Assembly (NCBI GenBank): GCA_964235615.1
Contig: CAXSEE010000027.1
Coordinates: 1-31,523, forward strand
DNA length: 31,523 nt
Reading direction: 5' to 3'
DNA from: Lichenicoccus sp964235615
GTDB lineage: Bacteria; Pseudomonadota; Alphaproteobacteria; Acetobacterales; Acetobacteraceae
Shown: positions 14,199 to 22,157 of the stretch, piece after piece
Layout: each line of letters starts with the position of its first letter
Numbering within the stretch: position 1 is the stretch's first letter
The notes under the pieces: generated by a model
Seen by the model: only the letters and a program-made list of their open reading frames with translations
Database searches by the model: none
What the model was told of the DNA's origin: nothing
Position numbers and translations under genes: made by a program

Positions 14199-15245
14199 AT
14201 GGACAAGTCGAAGGCGCTCGAGGGAGCGCTCAGCCAGATCGAAAGGGCCTTCGGGAAGGGCTCGATCATGCGCATGGGTCAGCGCTCCAACGAGGTCGCG
14301 GACGTCATTTCCAGCGGCTCGCTGGGGCTGGACATCGCACTCGGCATCGGCGGCCTGCCGCGCGGCCGGATCGTGGAGATCTATGGCCCCGAGAGCTCGG
14401 GCAAGACCACCATGGCCTTGCATGCGATCGCCGAGGCGCAGAAGCGCGGCGGCACCTGCGCGTTCATCGATGCCGAGCATGCGCTCGATCCCGGTTATGC
14501 GCGCAAGCTGGGAGTCGACCTCGACAGCCTGCTGATCAGCCAGCCCGATGCCGGCGAGCAGGGTTTGGAGATCGCCGACACCCTGGTGCGCTCCGGCGCG
14601 GTGGACGTGCTGGTGGTGGACAGCGTGGCCGCCCTGGTGCCGCGGGCCGAGCTCGATGGCGACATGGGCGACAGCCACGTCGGCCTGCATGCGCGGTTGA
14701 TGAGCCAGGCCTTGCGCAAGCTGACCGGATCGGTCTCGCGCTCGAACACGATGCTGATCTTTCTCAACCAGATACGCTCCAAGATCGGCGTCATGTTCGG
14801 CAGCCCGGAGACCACGACGGGCGGCAACGCGCTGAAGTTCTATGCCTCCATCCGCCTGGACATCCGGCGGATCGGCCAGATCAAGGAGCGCGACGAGGTC
14901 GTGGGCAACCAGACCCGCATCAAGGTGGTCAAGAACAAGATGGCGCCGCCGTTCCGGCAGGTCGAGTTCGACATCATGTATGGCGAAGGCGTCAGCAAGA
15001 TGGGCGAGCTGATCGATCTCGGCGTGAAGGCGAACATCGTCGAGAAGTCCGGCGCCTGGTTCAGCTTCGACAGCCAGAGGATCGGGCAGGGACGGGAGAA
15101 CTCCAAGCAGTTCCTGCGCGACCATCCCGATATGGCCGCGACCATCGAGAAGCGCATTCGCGAACAGTCGGGCGTGGTGGCGAATGCCATGCTGACGCCT
15201 CCCGAGGAACAGGACGCAGGCGAGCCCGCGGAAGCCGCCGACTGA
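14199..15245 (+). CDS. recA: Recombinase RecA
   Basis: DNA-dependent ATPase for homologous strand exchange and co-protease for LexA in the SOS response. 348 aa. Begins MDKSKALEGALSQIERAFGKGSIM; Walker A GPESSGKTT; Walker B LVVDSVAAL; loop L1 HVGLHARLMSQALRKLTGSV; loop L2 NQIRSKIGVMFGSPETTTGGNALKFYAS; C-terminal acidic tail EEQDAGEPAEAAD, which usually regulates DNA binding. All residues expected of an active RecA are visible. The start ATG 14199 has GGGGAAGC shortly upstream. It is probably monocistronic, with a promoter and possible LexA site about 160 bases upstream. Confidence 0.99.
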   Translation: MDKSKALEGALSQIERAFGKGSIMRMGQRSNEVADVISSGSLGLDIALGIGGLPRGRIVEIYGPESSGKTTMALHAIAEAQKRGGTCAFIDAEHALDPGYARKLGVDLDSLLISQPDAGEQGLEIADTLVRSGAVDVLVVDSVAALVPRAELDGDMGDSHVGLHARLMSQALRKLTGSVSRSNTMLIFLNQIRSKIGVMFGSPETTTGGNALKFYASIRLDIRRIGQIKERDEVVGNQTRIKVVKNKMAPPFRQVEFDIMYGEGVSKMGELIDLGVKANIVEKSGAWFSFDSQRIGQGRENSKQFLRDHPDMAATIEKRIREQSGVVANAMLTPPEEQDAGEPAEAAD

Positions 15246-15321
15246 CCAGCCGGGCGGGCTTCCGGCCAGCCGGCACCCTTGCCGCGTGCGATCCGGGATG
15301 CGAAGGAGAACCCGGATCAAT

Positions 15322-15338
15322 GCCGGCCTGAAGCCGGC
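15322..15338. terminator. GC-rich hairpin between recA and icd
   Basis: GCCGGC (15322-15327), CTGAA loop, GCCGGC (15333-15338): a 6-bp stem in the 116-base gap after recA. No T-run follows, so it could be a weak terminator of recA or a leader structure of icd. Confidence 0.3.
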
Positions 15339-15361
15339 CAGCACCGGAGCAGGACGGACAC

Positions 15362-16582
15362 ATGGCCAAGATCAAGGTGAAGGAACCCGTCGTCGAGCTC
15401 GATGGCGACGAGATGACCCGGATCATCTGGAGCTTCATCAAGCAGAAGCTGATCCTGCCATATCTGGACATCGACCTGAAATACTACGACCTGGGCATCG
15501 AGCATCGCGACGCGACCGACGACCAGGTGACGTTGGACAGTGCCCACGCGATCAAGACCTATGGTGTCGGCGTGAAATGCGCCACCATCACCCCCGACGA
15601 GGCGCGCGTCACCGAGTTCAAGCTCAAGAAGATGTGGCGGTCGCCGAACGGCACCATACGCAACGTGCTGGACGGCACCATCTTCCGCGAGCCGATCATC
15701 TGTTCCAACGTGCCGCGCCTGGTGCCACACTGGACCCAGCCGATCGTCATCGGACGTCACGCCTATGGCGACATCTACCGCGCCGTAGAGACCAAGATCC
15801 CTGGCCCCGGCAAGCTCACGATGACCTATCAGCCAGCCGACGGCGGCACTCCGCTCGAGCTTGAGGTGCACGACTTCAAGGGACCGGGGGTGGCGATGTC
15901 GATGCATAATACCAAGCAATCGATCACCGGGTTTGCCCGTGCCAGCTTCACCTATGGCCGCGACCGCAAGCTGCCGGTCTATCTCTCGACCAAGAACACG
16001 ATCCTGAAAGCCTATGACGGCATGTTCAAGGACGTGTTCCAGGAGGTCTTCGACGCCGAGTTCAAGAGCGATTTCGATCAAGCCGGGCTGACCTACGAGC
16101 ATCGCCTGATCGACGACATGGTGGCCGCCGCGCTGAAATGGTCCGGCGGCTATGTCTGGGCCTGCAAGAACTACGACGGCGACGTGCAGAGCGACATCGT
16201 GGCGCAGGGTTTCGGCAGTCTGGGACTGATGACCTCGGTGCTGCTGGCTCCCGACGGCAACACGGTGGAATCCGAGGCGGCGCATGGCACCGTCACGCGT
16301 CACTATCGCGAGTATCAGCGCGGCCGGCAGACCAGCACCAACCCGATCGCCTCGGTCTTCGCCTGGACCCGCGGGCTGATCTATCGCGGCCGCTTCGACG
16401 ATACCCCCGATGTTACGCATTTCGCCGAGACGCTGGAGCGGGTCTGCGTCGATACGGTGGAGGCCGGGTTCATGACCAAGGATCTGTCGTTGCTGATCGG
16501 CCCGCAGCAGAAGTGGCTGAATACGGAGGATTTCCTCGCCAAGATCGACGAGAATCTCCAGGCCGAGATCCAGAAGCGCTAG
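15362..16582 (+). CDS. icd: NADP-dependent isocitrate dehydrogenase
   Basis: TCA-cycle enzyme: isocitrate plus NADP+ to 2-oxoglutarate, CO2 and NADPH. At 406 aa it belongs to the homodimeric type II (eukaryote-like) class usual in alphaproteobacteria, not the E. coli type. Signatures: VVELDGDEMTRIIW, DLGIEHRDATDDQVT, SPNGTIRNVLDGTIFREPI (phospho-acceptor/substrate loop with S-x-N-G-T-I-R-N), IGRHAYGDIYRA, the catalytic-metal region YEHRLIDDMVAAALKWSGGYVWACKNYDGDVQSD, and EAAHGTVTRHY before the NADP site. The start ATG 15362 gives the standard N-terminus. It is convergent with the DUF2934 gene. Confidence 0.97.
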   Translation: MAKIKVKEPVVELDGDEMTRIIWSFIKQKLILPYLDIDLKYYDLGIEHRDATDDQVTLDSAHAIKTYGVGVKCATITPDEARVTEFKLKKMWRSPNGTIRNVLDGTIFREPIICSNVPRLVPHWTQPIVIGRHAYGDIYRAVETKIPGPGKLTMTYQPADGGTPLELEVHDFKGPGVAMSMHNTKQSITGFARASFTYGRDRKLPVYLSTKNTILKAYDGMFKDVFQEVFDAEFKSDFDQAGLTYEHRLIDDMVAAALKWSGGYVWACKNYDGDVQSDIVAQGFGSLGLMTSVLLAPDGNTVESEAAHGTVTRHYREYQRGRQTSTNPIASVFAWTRGLIYRGRFDDTPDVTHFAETLERVCVDTVEAGFMTKDLSLLIGPQQKWLNTEDFLAKIDENLQAEIQKR

Positions 16583-16633
16583 ATCCGCTACCGCCGGGCG
16601 CGCATCCCGGCATGCCGCCTGTCGCATCGCGCG

Positions 16634-16656
16634 GGACGCTTCATCAGGAAGCGTCC
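16634..16656. terminator. Hairpin between icd and the convergent DUF2934 gene
   Basis: GGACGCTTC (16634-16642), ATCAG loop, GAAGCGTCC (16648-16656): a perfect 9-bp stem that overlaps the last codons of the DUF2934 gene and lies about 52 bases after the icd stop. Its position between convergent genes suggests bidirectional termination, though a T-run is lacking. Confidence 0.45.
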
Positions 16657-16799
16657 TTCAGGCGGTCCTGTTCCTGGATCTGCCGCAGCGCTTCCTCCCA
16701 ATAGACCTCGTTGCGGCCATGCGGGCGCCCGTCCTTCTCCCACAGCTCGTAGGCCCTTACCCGGACGCGTTCGTCAGTCCGCTTGATTTCGTCACTCAT
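16644..16799 (-). CDS. DUF2934 family small protein
   Basis: 51 aa from ATG 16799 (GGGA site nine bases upstream). It shows the DUF2934 pattern: DERVRVRAYELWEKDGRPHGRNEVYWEEALRQIQEQ, i.e. I/V-R-x-R-A-Y-x-L-W-E-x-x-G-R-P-x-G-x-x-x-x-x-W-x-x-A. These are short soluble proteins of unknown function, common in alphaproteobacteria. It lies 76 bases downstream of the FemAB-like acyltransferase gene on the same strand and may be cotranscribed. The open frame extends far upstream of this ATG but overlaps the neighbour, so the short form is preferred. Confidence 0.85.
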   Translation of the reverse strand: MSDEIKRTDERVRVRAYELWEKDGRPHGRNEVYWEEALRQIQEQDRLKDAS

Positions 16800-16875
16800 G
16801 GTTCGTCGATCCCGGATCCGGCAGAATTCATCGATCCCGCTTGGTGTTCGTTGTTGGTCTTCGAGGCCGCAATGG

Positions 16876-18039
16876 TCAATCGTCCTGGCGATAGGGCGAC
16901 AGGGTAGCAAGCTCCTCCATCTCCGCCAGTCGCGCCACGCGCTCTTCTTCGACAAAAGCGGCAACCGCGTGGCGGAGGCCCGGATGGGCGATCCAGTGTG
17001 CCGAATAGGTGGGCCGCGGCAGGTAGCCGCGCTGGATCTTGTGCTCGCCCTGCGCCCCGGCCTCGACGCGGGCCAGGCCATTCTCGATCGCGAAGTCGAT
17101 GGCCCGGTAGTAGCAGAGCTCGAAATGCAGGAACGGCCAGTCGCCGATGCAGCCCCAGTTGCGTCCGTAGAGCGTGTCGCCGCCCAGAAGATTGAGCGCG
17201 CCGGCGACCGGCCGGCCCTCGTGTTCGGCGAGCATCAGCACCACCCGGTCGCCCAGCCGCTCGGACAGCAGCGGGAAGAACCGTTCGCTGAGATAGGCGC
17301 TGCCCCATTTGCGGTCCACGGTCGAGGTATAGAAGCGGTAGAACGCCTTCCAGTGCGCGCGCGTGATCTCGGACCCGCGCAGGGTGCGGTATTCCAGCCC
17401 GCACTGGTTCGCATCGCGCCGCTCCCGACGCACCGACTTGCGTTTGCGCGAGCTCAGGCTGGCGAGAAAATCCTCGAACGTGCCATAGCCGGCATTCTCC
17501 CAGTGGAACTGGGTGCCCAGCCGCTGCAGCCAGCCGGCTTGGCCGAGCTGTTCATATTCCTCTGCATTGCAGAAGGTCACATGCACCGAGGACAGCTTCA
17601 GCTCGCCGCAGGCCTGGCTCAGCGCGTCGGCCATTGCCCGCATCACGCCGGCGCGCTCGGGCGGAGGGATGTCCGCGCGGAGCAGCAGGCGGGGGCCGGA
17701 AACCGGGCTGAACGGGGAGGCGACCTGCAATTTGGGATAGTAGTTCCCGCCGGCGCGCTCGAACGCGGCGGCCCAGCCATGGTCGAACACATATTCGCCG
17801 TAGCTATGCGCCTTGGCATACATCGGTGCCGCGGCCAGCAGGCGGCCATCCCGGTCGTGCAAGGTGGCGTGACGCGGCATCCAGCCGGTTTTCGTGCCGG
17901 CCGAGCCGCTATCCTCTACCGCCGAGAGGAAGGCGTGGCTGACGAACGGGTTGTCGTCCCCGGCGCATAGATCCCACTGGGCGGGATCGATCGACTTGAT
18001 GGCCGGGTGCAGGCTGAGGGAGAGCGTTCGGTCAGGCAT
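16876..18039 (-). CDS. FemAB-like GNAT acyltransferase (DUF482/COG3146 family)
   Basis: 387 aa from ATG 18039 (MPDRTLSLSLHPAIKSIDPAQWD); an upstream TTG at 18072 without a ribosome site is less likely. It matches the PF04339 family of large GNAT-fold proteins, related to FemAB aminoacyl transferases. Visible landmarks are NPFVSHAFLSAVEDSGSAGTKTGWMPRHATL, an aromatic-rich YAKAHSYGEYVFDHGWAAAFERAGGNYYPKLQVASPFSPVSGPRLL, the basic segment SLSSRKRKSVRRERRDA, and the closing AGAQGEHKIQRGYLPRPTYSAHWI. The substrate is not established for the family; cell-envelope modification is often suggested by the Fem relationship. It lies downstream of the RidA gene on the same strand. Confidence 0.88.
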   Translation of the reverse strand: MPDRTLSLSLHPAIKSIDPAQWDLCAGDDNPFVSHAFLSAVEDSGSAGTKTGWMPRHATLHDRDGRLLAAAPMYAKAHSYGEYVFDHGWAAAFERAGGNYYPKLQVASPFSPVSGPRLLLRADIPPPERAGVMRAMADALSQACGELKLSSVHVTFCNAEEYEQLGQAGWLQRLGTQFHWENAGYGTFEDFLASLSSRKRKSVRRERRDANQCGLEYRTLRGSEITRAHWKAFYRFYTSTVDRKWGSAYLSERFFPLLSERLGDRVVLMLAEHEGRPVAGALNLLGGDTLYGRNWGCIGDWPFLHFELCYYRAIDFAIENGLARVEAGAQGEHKIQRGYLPRPTYSAHWIAHPGLRHAVAAFVEEERVARLAEMEELATLSPYRQDD

Positions 18040-18117
18040 GCAGCCGATATGGAATGCCGGGGCGATATTCAAAACAGGTGGGGTATCTAATACAGCTGGC
18101 CAGGGATCGCACGGTAT

Positions 18118-18585
18118 TCATGCGATCTCGAACAGGCCTTCCACCTCCACGGGGGCGTCCAGGGGCAATGACGGGACGCCGATGGTGGACCGCGCATGCC
18201 GTCCGGCCTCGCCGAAGATCGCCGCGATGAGGTCCGAGGCACCGTTCATGACGGTGGCATGCTGGGTGAAGTCGGCCGTGCAGGCGATGAAGCCGCCGAG
18301 CCGCACGACGCGGCCGACCCGATCCAGCGAGCCGAGCACGGCACGGATTTGGGCCAGCAGGTTGATGGCGCAGGTCCGTGCCGCCAGCGAACCCTGCTCG
18401 ACGCTGACGCCGCCCCCGAGCTTGCCGGTGGCGCTGAGACGTCCCTCGATCAGCGGCAGTTGTCCCGATACGACCAGCAGCTTGCCGGTGATCACGGCAG
18501 CGACATAATTCGCCACCGGCGCCGCGGCGACCGGCAGGACGATGCCCAACGTGGCCAGCCGCCGGTCCAACTCGCTCTCGCTCAC
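18118..18585 (-). CDS. RidA family protein (YjgF/UK114-like)
   Basis: 155 aa, starting GTG 18585 with AGGAG ten bases upstream. RidA-family proteins hydrolyse reactive enamine/imine intermediates or bind small ligands as trimers. The pattern is that of the longer RidA subgroup with an N-terminal extension: SESELDRRLATLGIVLPVAAAPVANYVAAVITGKLLVVSGQLPLIEG, then AARTCAINLLAQIRAVLGSLDRVGRVVRLGGFIACTADFTQHATVMNGASDLIAAIFGEAGRHARSTIGVPSLPLDAPVEVEGLFEI. The usual catalytic Arg of classical RidA (R in x-x-x-R-x-x-V) aligns with ARSTIGV. It lies 23 bases downstream of the reductase-like gene, so the two are probably in one operon. Confidence 0.92.
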   Translation of the reverse strand: MSESELDRRLATLGIVLPVAAAPVANYVAAVITGKLLVVSGQLPLIEGRLSATGKLGGGVSVEQGSLAARTCAINLLAQIRAVLGSLDRVGRVVRLGGFIACTADFTQHATVMNGASDLIAAIFGEAGRHARSTIGVPSLPLDAPVEVEGLFEIA

Positions 18586-18608
18586 CTGTCGGCACTCCTG
18601 CTTGGGGT

Positions 18609-20180
18609 TCAGCCGACCAGCCGCAGGCCATGACGCTGCCGTATCCCGGACCTCACCCCCGGCTTCGGCCTCACTTCGGGTCTGGCCGCATCGCCGACCG
18701 TTGGCAGATCGAGCGGCAGCAGGGCTTCCGCTGCTTCAGGGACCTGCTGTGCGGCGTCCGGCAGGACATGTCCGAGATAGGCTTGTGCCAGGGTGCGGAA
18801 CGCATAGTCCAGCGGCGATGTGGCGGTGGCAATCGAGGGATCGCCTTCGACGGCGCCGTTCGGTCCGAAGCGGCTGTAGGCGAAGGCCTCGACGAATGCC
18901 TCCAGCGGCACGCCGTGCTGCAGGCCGATGCTGACTGCCTGGCCGAACGCGTCCATCAGGCCGCGCTGTGCCGGACCGTCCCGCACCGGGCTGATCGAGA
19001 TCTCGCCCAGGCTGCCGTCGGCATACTCGCCGGTGCGGAGATAGAGCCGATGACTGCCGACCGACGCCTTCTGCGTGAAGCCGCCATGGCGCGAGGGCAG
19101 CTCACGCCGTGTCGGCGGCATGACCGAGGCCACAGCCGGTAGCTGATGGATCGGACCCTGGTCGACGCCAAGCTTCTGGTCGACAAATCCGGCGACAGCG
19201 CGGTGCATGGCCTGTAACGAAGCAAAGTCGGCGGCACGGAGCACGGTCTCCCCGGCCAGGCTGGCGGCGAATGCCGCTTCCGGACCCATGCCGCGCGCGG
19301 CCAGGCGCGCGAGCGTGCTGGCGGCGAGCCTGCCGTCCGCGCGCAGCGGGGAGAAGATCGGGCCGATGCCGCAAGCCTCGAAACCGAGCAGCGCATCGGC
19401 GGGCGCGGGTGTGGAGAAGCCGGTCTCGATCTGGCCAGACTCCCAGACTCCGGCGTCCTGTTGTGCCTCCCAGGCCAGGCGGGCCGCCGATGCCAGTCCC
19501 GGGATGGCGCAATGCGCGGGGAGGCTGCGACCGGCCCCATGTCGCGGCAGGCGACCGGGGTGGACGGAGATCGTGGCGATGGCCACCAGGCATGCGGCCG
19601 TGTTGCGGGCGGCCTCGCTGTCGTAGTCGAGACCCAGACCCGCCAGGCAGGCATCGAGGTTGCCGAGCAGGACCCGGCCGGGGCCGCCGCTGCCGATCAG
19701 AAGCCGAAGCGCCTCGGTCACGCTGCCGATGGCGGCGACGAAGCCGTCCAGGTCGAACCCGGCGCCGGCCTCGACGAAGGCCGCGAGATTGACGGTAAAG
19801 CAGGGCGTATCGGCGCGTGACTGCTGCCACACGGCCTGGTTCGGAGCAGCGGCACGACGCAGCAACAGGGAGGCCAGCCGGTCCGCCAGATCATCGGACC
19901 CGCCGATCGCGGCGATCCAGGCTGTCGCGGCCTGGGCCAGGGAGACGCCCGCATGACTCGACTCAAGTCGGGCCGGCGCCAGCTGGGCGAGTGCGGCGGC
20001 CGCGTCGTCTTCCCAGTCCGCCGGCAGGGTGACCAGCCTCGCCGCGGCATCCGGATCGGCGCCGGCATGGACGCGGCGCATGCGCACGCCGTGCCAAAGT
20101 GCGGCGATACGCGCGGCACCTGTCGCCGGGGGCTTCGATTTCAGCGGGCTGTGTCCTGCACGGGCATCGGGAGCATCCAT
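18609..20180 (-). CDS. Degenerate class II ribonucleotide reductase-like protein with TSCPD domain
   Basis: 523 aa. Residues 361-472 closely resemble the conserved C-terminal region of adenosylcobalamin-dependent ribonucleotide reductase (NrdJ): LPSRHGGFTQKASVG, LYLRTGEYADGSLGEI, QAVSIGLQHGVPLEAFVEAFAYSRFGPNGAVEGDPSI, SPLDYAFRTLAQAYLGH. The N-terminal 350 residues keep only fragments of a reductase: VNLAAFVEAGAGFDLDGF and NLDACLAGLGLDYDSEAARN. The catalytic cysteine set and most of the usual roughly 700-1200-aa length are absent, so it is unlikely to reduce ribonucleotides. It may be a pseudoenzyme with a nucleotide-binding or regulatory role (inference). Start ATG 20180 is the first in frame and lacks a strong ribosome site. 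It heads a minus-strand unit with ridA; the 153-base gap upstream is shared with the NDUFA12 gene. Confidence 0.7.
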   Translation of the reverse strand: MDAPDARAGHSPLKSKPPATGAARIAALWHGVRMRRVHAGADPDAAARLVTLPADWEDDAAAALAQLAPARLESSHAGVSLAQAATAWIAAIGGSDDLADRLASLLLRRAAAPNQAVWQQSRADTPCFTVNLAAFVEAGAGFDLDGFVAAIGSVTEALRLLIGSGGPGRVLLGNLDACLAGLGLDYDSEAARNTAACLVAIATISVHPGRLPRHGAGRSLPAHCAIPGLASAARLAWEAQQDAGVWESGQIETGFSTPAPADALLGFEACGIGPIFSPLRADGRLAASTLARLAARGMGPEAAFAASLAGETVLRAADFASLQAMHRAVAGFVDQKLGVDQGPIHQLPAVASVMPPTRRELPSRHGGFTQKASVGSHRLYLRTGEYADGSLGEISISPVRDGPAQRGLMDAFGQAVSIGLQHGVPLEAFVEAFAYSRFGPNGAVEGDPSIATATSPLDYAFRTLAQAYLGHVLPDAAQQVPEAAEALLPLDLPTVGDAARPEVRPKPGVRSGIRQRHGLRLVG

Positions 20181-20333
20181 GGCGCGATGCTACGCGCCGC
20201 TCCATCCGATCCCAAGCTGTATGTTGAGGTCCAGCGGCGCGGATGGCCACAGGATCTTGTGGATATCCGGGATAACTCTCCTGGACCGGGTCGCGGATGG
20301 ACCGCCGTCTCCGGCTTGCGTATATCTTGCCGC

Positions 20334-20696
20334 ATGACAACCATCGGCACACGGCTCTTCACCATGTTCAGGGGACGGCTGATCGGCAAGGATGCCGATG
20401 GCCGCGCCTATTACCAGGACCGTCGCGCAATGGGGCCAGGCGGCCGTCCGTTGCGGCGCTGGGTGATCTACCAGCCCGGAGAGGATCCCTCCGCGGTCCC
20501 GGCGGAATGGTGGAATTGGCTGCATTATGCCGACGACGCGCCGCTTCCGGCGACCGCCCGCCGCCCCTGGCAATTGCCGTTCGAGCCCAACCACACAGGC
20601 GACGCGGCAGGCTACCATCCTCCCGGCAGCGACTATCTCGGTGGCCGGCGCCGCACGTCGCGCGGCGACTACGAGTCCTGGTCGCCGGACGCTTGA
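20334..20696 (+). CDS. NDUFA12-family complex I accessory subunit
   Basis: 120-aa homologue of the mitochondrial complex I accessory subunit NDUFA12 (B17.2), found in alphaproteobacteria as part of NADH:ubiquinone oxidoreductase. Signatures: GTRLFTMFRGRLIGKDADGRAYYQDR, RRWVIYQPGEDPSAVPAEWWNWLHYADDAPLPA, PWQLPFEPNHTGDAAGYHPPGS. I chose ATG 20334 because the conserved region begins right after it; the frame is open upstream but has no family similarity. It is the first gene of a probable operon with mlaD and DUF2155, an arrangement seen in many alphaproteobacteria. Confidence 0.93.
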   Translation: MTTIGTRLFTMFRGRLIGKDADGRAYYQDRRAMGPGGRPLRRWVIYQPGEDPSAVPAEWWNWLHYADDAPLPATARRPWQLPFEPNHTGDAAGYHPPGSDYLGGRRRTSRGDYESWSPDA

Positions 20697-20715
20697 CGAT
20701 ACCGGGTAGGCGGCA

Positions 20716-21240
20716 ATGAGCGACACCCAGGCGGCGGTGGGACGGCGGCACGACCCGGTGGAGCTGCTGGCGGGGATAGTGGTGCTGGCCCTGCTGGCGG
20801 GGCTGATCATCGCCGCGGTCATCGGCAACGGGCGCAGGAGCTCGTCGGGCATTCCGCTGACCGCGCAGTTCGACCACATCGATGGGCTCGATGTCGGCTC
20901 CGACGTGCGCCTGGCCGGCGTCACCGTGGGGCAGGTGACCAGCGAGACGGTCAACCCGAAGGACTACCAGGCAGTGGTGACGCTCACCTTGCGCCCCGAC
21001 ATCAAGCTGCCGACGGACAGCTCGGTGGTGGTCACTTCCGACAGCCTGCTGGGGGGCAAGTATCTGGCCCTGGCACCCGGTGGCGCCGACACCATGCTGG
21101 CTCCCGGCGGCCGTATCACCCAGACCCAGGGGGCGATCAGCCTGGAGCAGTTGCTGAGCAAGTTCATCTTCACCGTCACCGACACGATGACCAAGAAGCA
21201 GGCCGGCACTCCCGCCACGGATAATCCGCCGAAGCCGTGA
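20716..21240 (+). CDS. mlaD: MlaD-family outer-membrane lipid asymmetry protein
   Basis: 174 aa. Periplasmic, inner-membrane-anchored MCE protein of the Mla phospholipid transport system. One N-terminal membrane segment (VELLAGIVVLALLAGLIIAAVIGN) is followed by a single MCE domain: LTAQFDHIDGLDVGSDVRLAGVTVGQVTSETVNPKDYQAVVTLTLRPDIKLPTDSSVVVTSDSLLGGKYLALAPGG, matching the family pattern F-x-x-x-x-G-L-x-x-G-S-x-V-x-x-x-G-V-x-V-G-x-V and S-D-S-L-L-G-x-K-Y. The C-terminal 45 residues are hydrophilic. The ATPase and permease partners (mlaF, mlaE) are not in the window. The stop overlaps the next start (GTGA). Confidence 0.95.
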   Translation: MSDTQAAVGRRHDPVELLAGIVVLALLAGLIIAAVIGNGRRSSSGIPLTAQFDHIDGLDVGSDVRLAGVTVGQVTSETVNPKDYQAVVTLTLRPDIKLPTDSSVVVTSDSLLGGKYLALAPGGADTMLAPGGRITQTQGAISLEQLLSKFIFTVTDTMTKKQAGTPATDNPPKP

Positions 21241-21467
21241 CGTCCATGATGCCAGATCAGGCCATTCCAGCATGGCCAATGCCTGATGGGACCTCCGTCT
21301 CCTGCCGCGAGAAGCTGCGCATGCTGGAGGAGAACCATGTCGAGCTGCAAGGCGTGTTGCGCGACGTGTTCGAGGACGCCGTGCTGATGGGGGTGGACGA
21401 GGCCGCCATGCGCCGGATCCTGGTCGCGATGGTCGAGCGGCTCAAGACCCCGAAGCCGGCCGCATGA
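21237..21467 (+). CDS. Small protein of unknown function between mlaD and DUF2155
   Basis: Up to 76 aa from GTG 21237 (overlapping the mlaD stop); ATGs at 21246 and 21249 are alternative starts. The C-terminal 55 residues form a likely helical hairpin, CREKLRMLEENHVELQGVLRDVFEDAVLMGVDEAAMRRILVAMVERLKTP, reminiscent of small coiled-coil or protein-binding modules. No family recognised. The stop overlaps the start of the DUF2155 gene (ATGA), so it is embedded in the operon and probably translated. Confidence 0.65.
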   Translation: MTSMMPDQAIPAWPMPDGTSVSCREKLRMLEENHVELQGVLRDVFEDAVLMGVDEAAMRRILVAMVERLKTPKPAA

Positions 21468-22087
21468 CGCGACCATGGCGGGCGTGCCTGACGGTCCTGG
21501 GGCTGGCGGCGCTGGCCGGATCCGGCGGCTCCGTGATCGCCGCGGAGCCGGTCACGCCGCCGCCGATCTATCCCCCCGATACCTGGGAGGGACGCTCGAC
21601 CGCCGTCGTGCGGGTGCTCGACAAGCTGGACGCCCATGTCGAGACCCTGACCATCCCGGCCGGGCAGAGCGGCAGCTACAAGAGCCTCGGGATCCTCGTG
21701 CGAAGCTGCCTGCAGCATCCGCCTGGGCTGTCGCCGGATGCCGCCGCCTTCCTGACCGTCCAGGATGGACATGCGGCCAGCGCGCCGTTCGCCGCCTGGA
21801 TGTTCGCCGCCGAGCCGTTCATCGCCGTGTTCGAGAGCCCGGTCTACGGCGTGCAACTGGTCTCGTGCAGCGGCACCGATGTGGCTCCCGTGGCACCGCC
21901 GCTGTTGCCATCTCCCTCCAGCGTGCCCTCCTCCAACGTGCCGGCGACGCCCGATCCCAACGCGGCTCCGGATGCCGACACGCCGGCTGGTCCCGATGCG
22001 CCGAATCCGGTCTATCCTTCGGGAACCCCCGACCCGCCCGTTCCCGCCGATGGTCCGGCCCCGCCTTCGACCCCGCCTTCAGATTGA
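21464..22087 (+). CDS. DUF2155 domain-containing periplasmic protein
   Basis: 207 aa. Signal peptide (MTRPWRACLTVLGLAALAGSGGSVIA-A) followed by the DUF2155 core: WEGRSTAVVRVLDKLDAHVETLTIPAGQSGSYKSLGILVRSCLQHPP, AFLTVQD, FAAWMFAAEPFIAVFESPVYGVQLVSCSG. Two conserved cysteines (in VRSC and VSCSG) probably form a disulfide. The last 65 residues are an extended Pro/Ala/Ser/Asp-rich tail that is probably disordered or wall-spanning. The function of the family is not established; its regular place beside mlaD and NDUFA12 suggests an envelope role. Confidence 0.9.
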   Translation: MTRPWRACLTVLGLAALAGSGGSVIAAEPVTPPPIYPPDTWEGRSTAVVRVLDKLDAHVETLTIPAGQSGSYKSLGILVRSCLQHPPGLSPDAAAFLTVQDGHAASAPFAAWMFAAEPFIAVFESPVYGVQLVSCSGTDVAPVAPPLLPSPSSVPSSNVPATPDPNAAPDADTPAGPDAPNPVYPSGTPDPPVPADGPAPPSTPPSD

Positions 22088-22127
22088 AGGTCCGGCCGGA
22101 ACGGACTTGAAACAGCAACGCCCCGCC

Positions 22128-22157
22128 ATGGTTCACGATCAGGTTCACGATCAATGA
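22128..22157 (+). other. Nine-codon leader reading frame overlapping the otsB start
   Basis: ATG 22128 opens a nine-codon frame (MVHDQVHDQ) that ends TGA at 22155-22157, overlapping the otsB ATG as ATGA. It is built from two copies of the 12-mer GGTTCACGATCA (22130-22141, 22142-22153). otsB itself has no Shine-Dalgarno, so coupling from this mini-frame is possible; the mini-frame also lacks a strong ribosome site. Confidence 0.35.

Noticed and set aside
14058..15344. Long minus-strand frame opposite recA
   Set aside because: Antisense shadow of recA with no recognisable domain.
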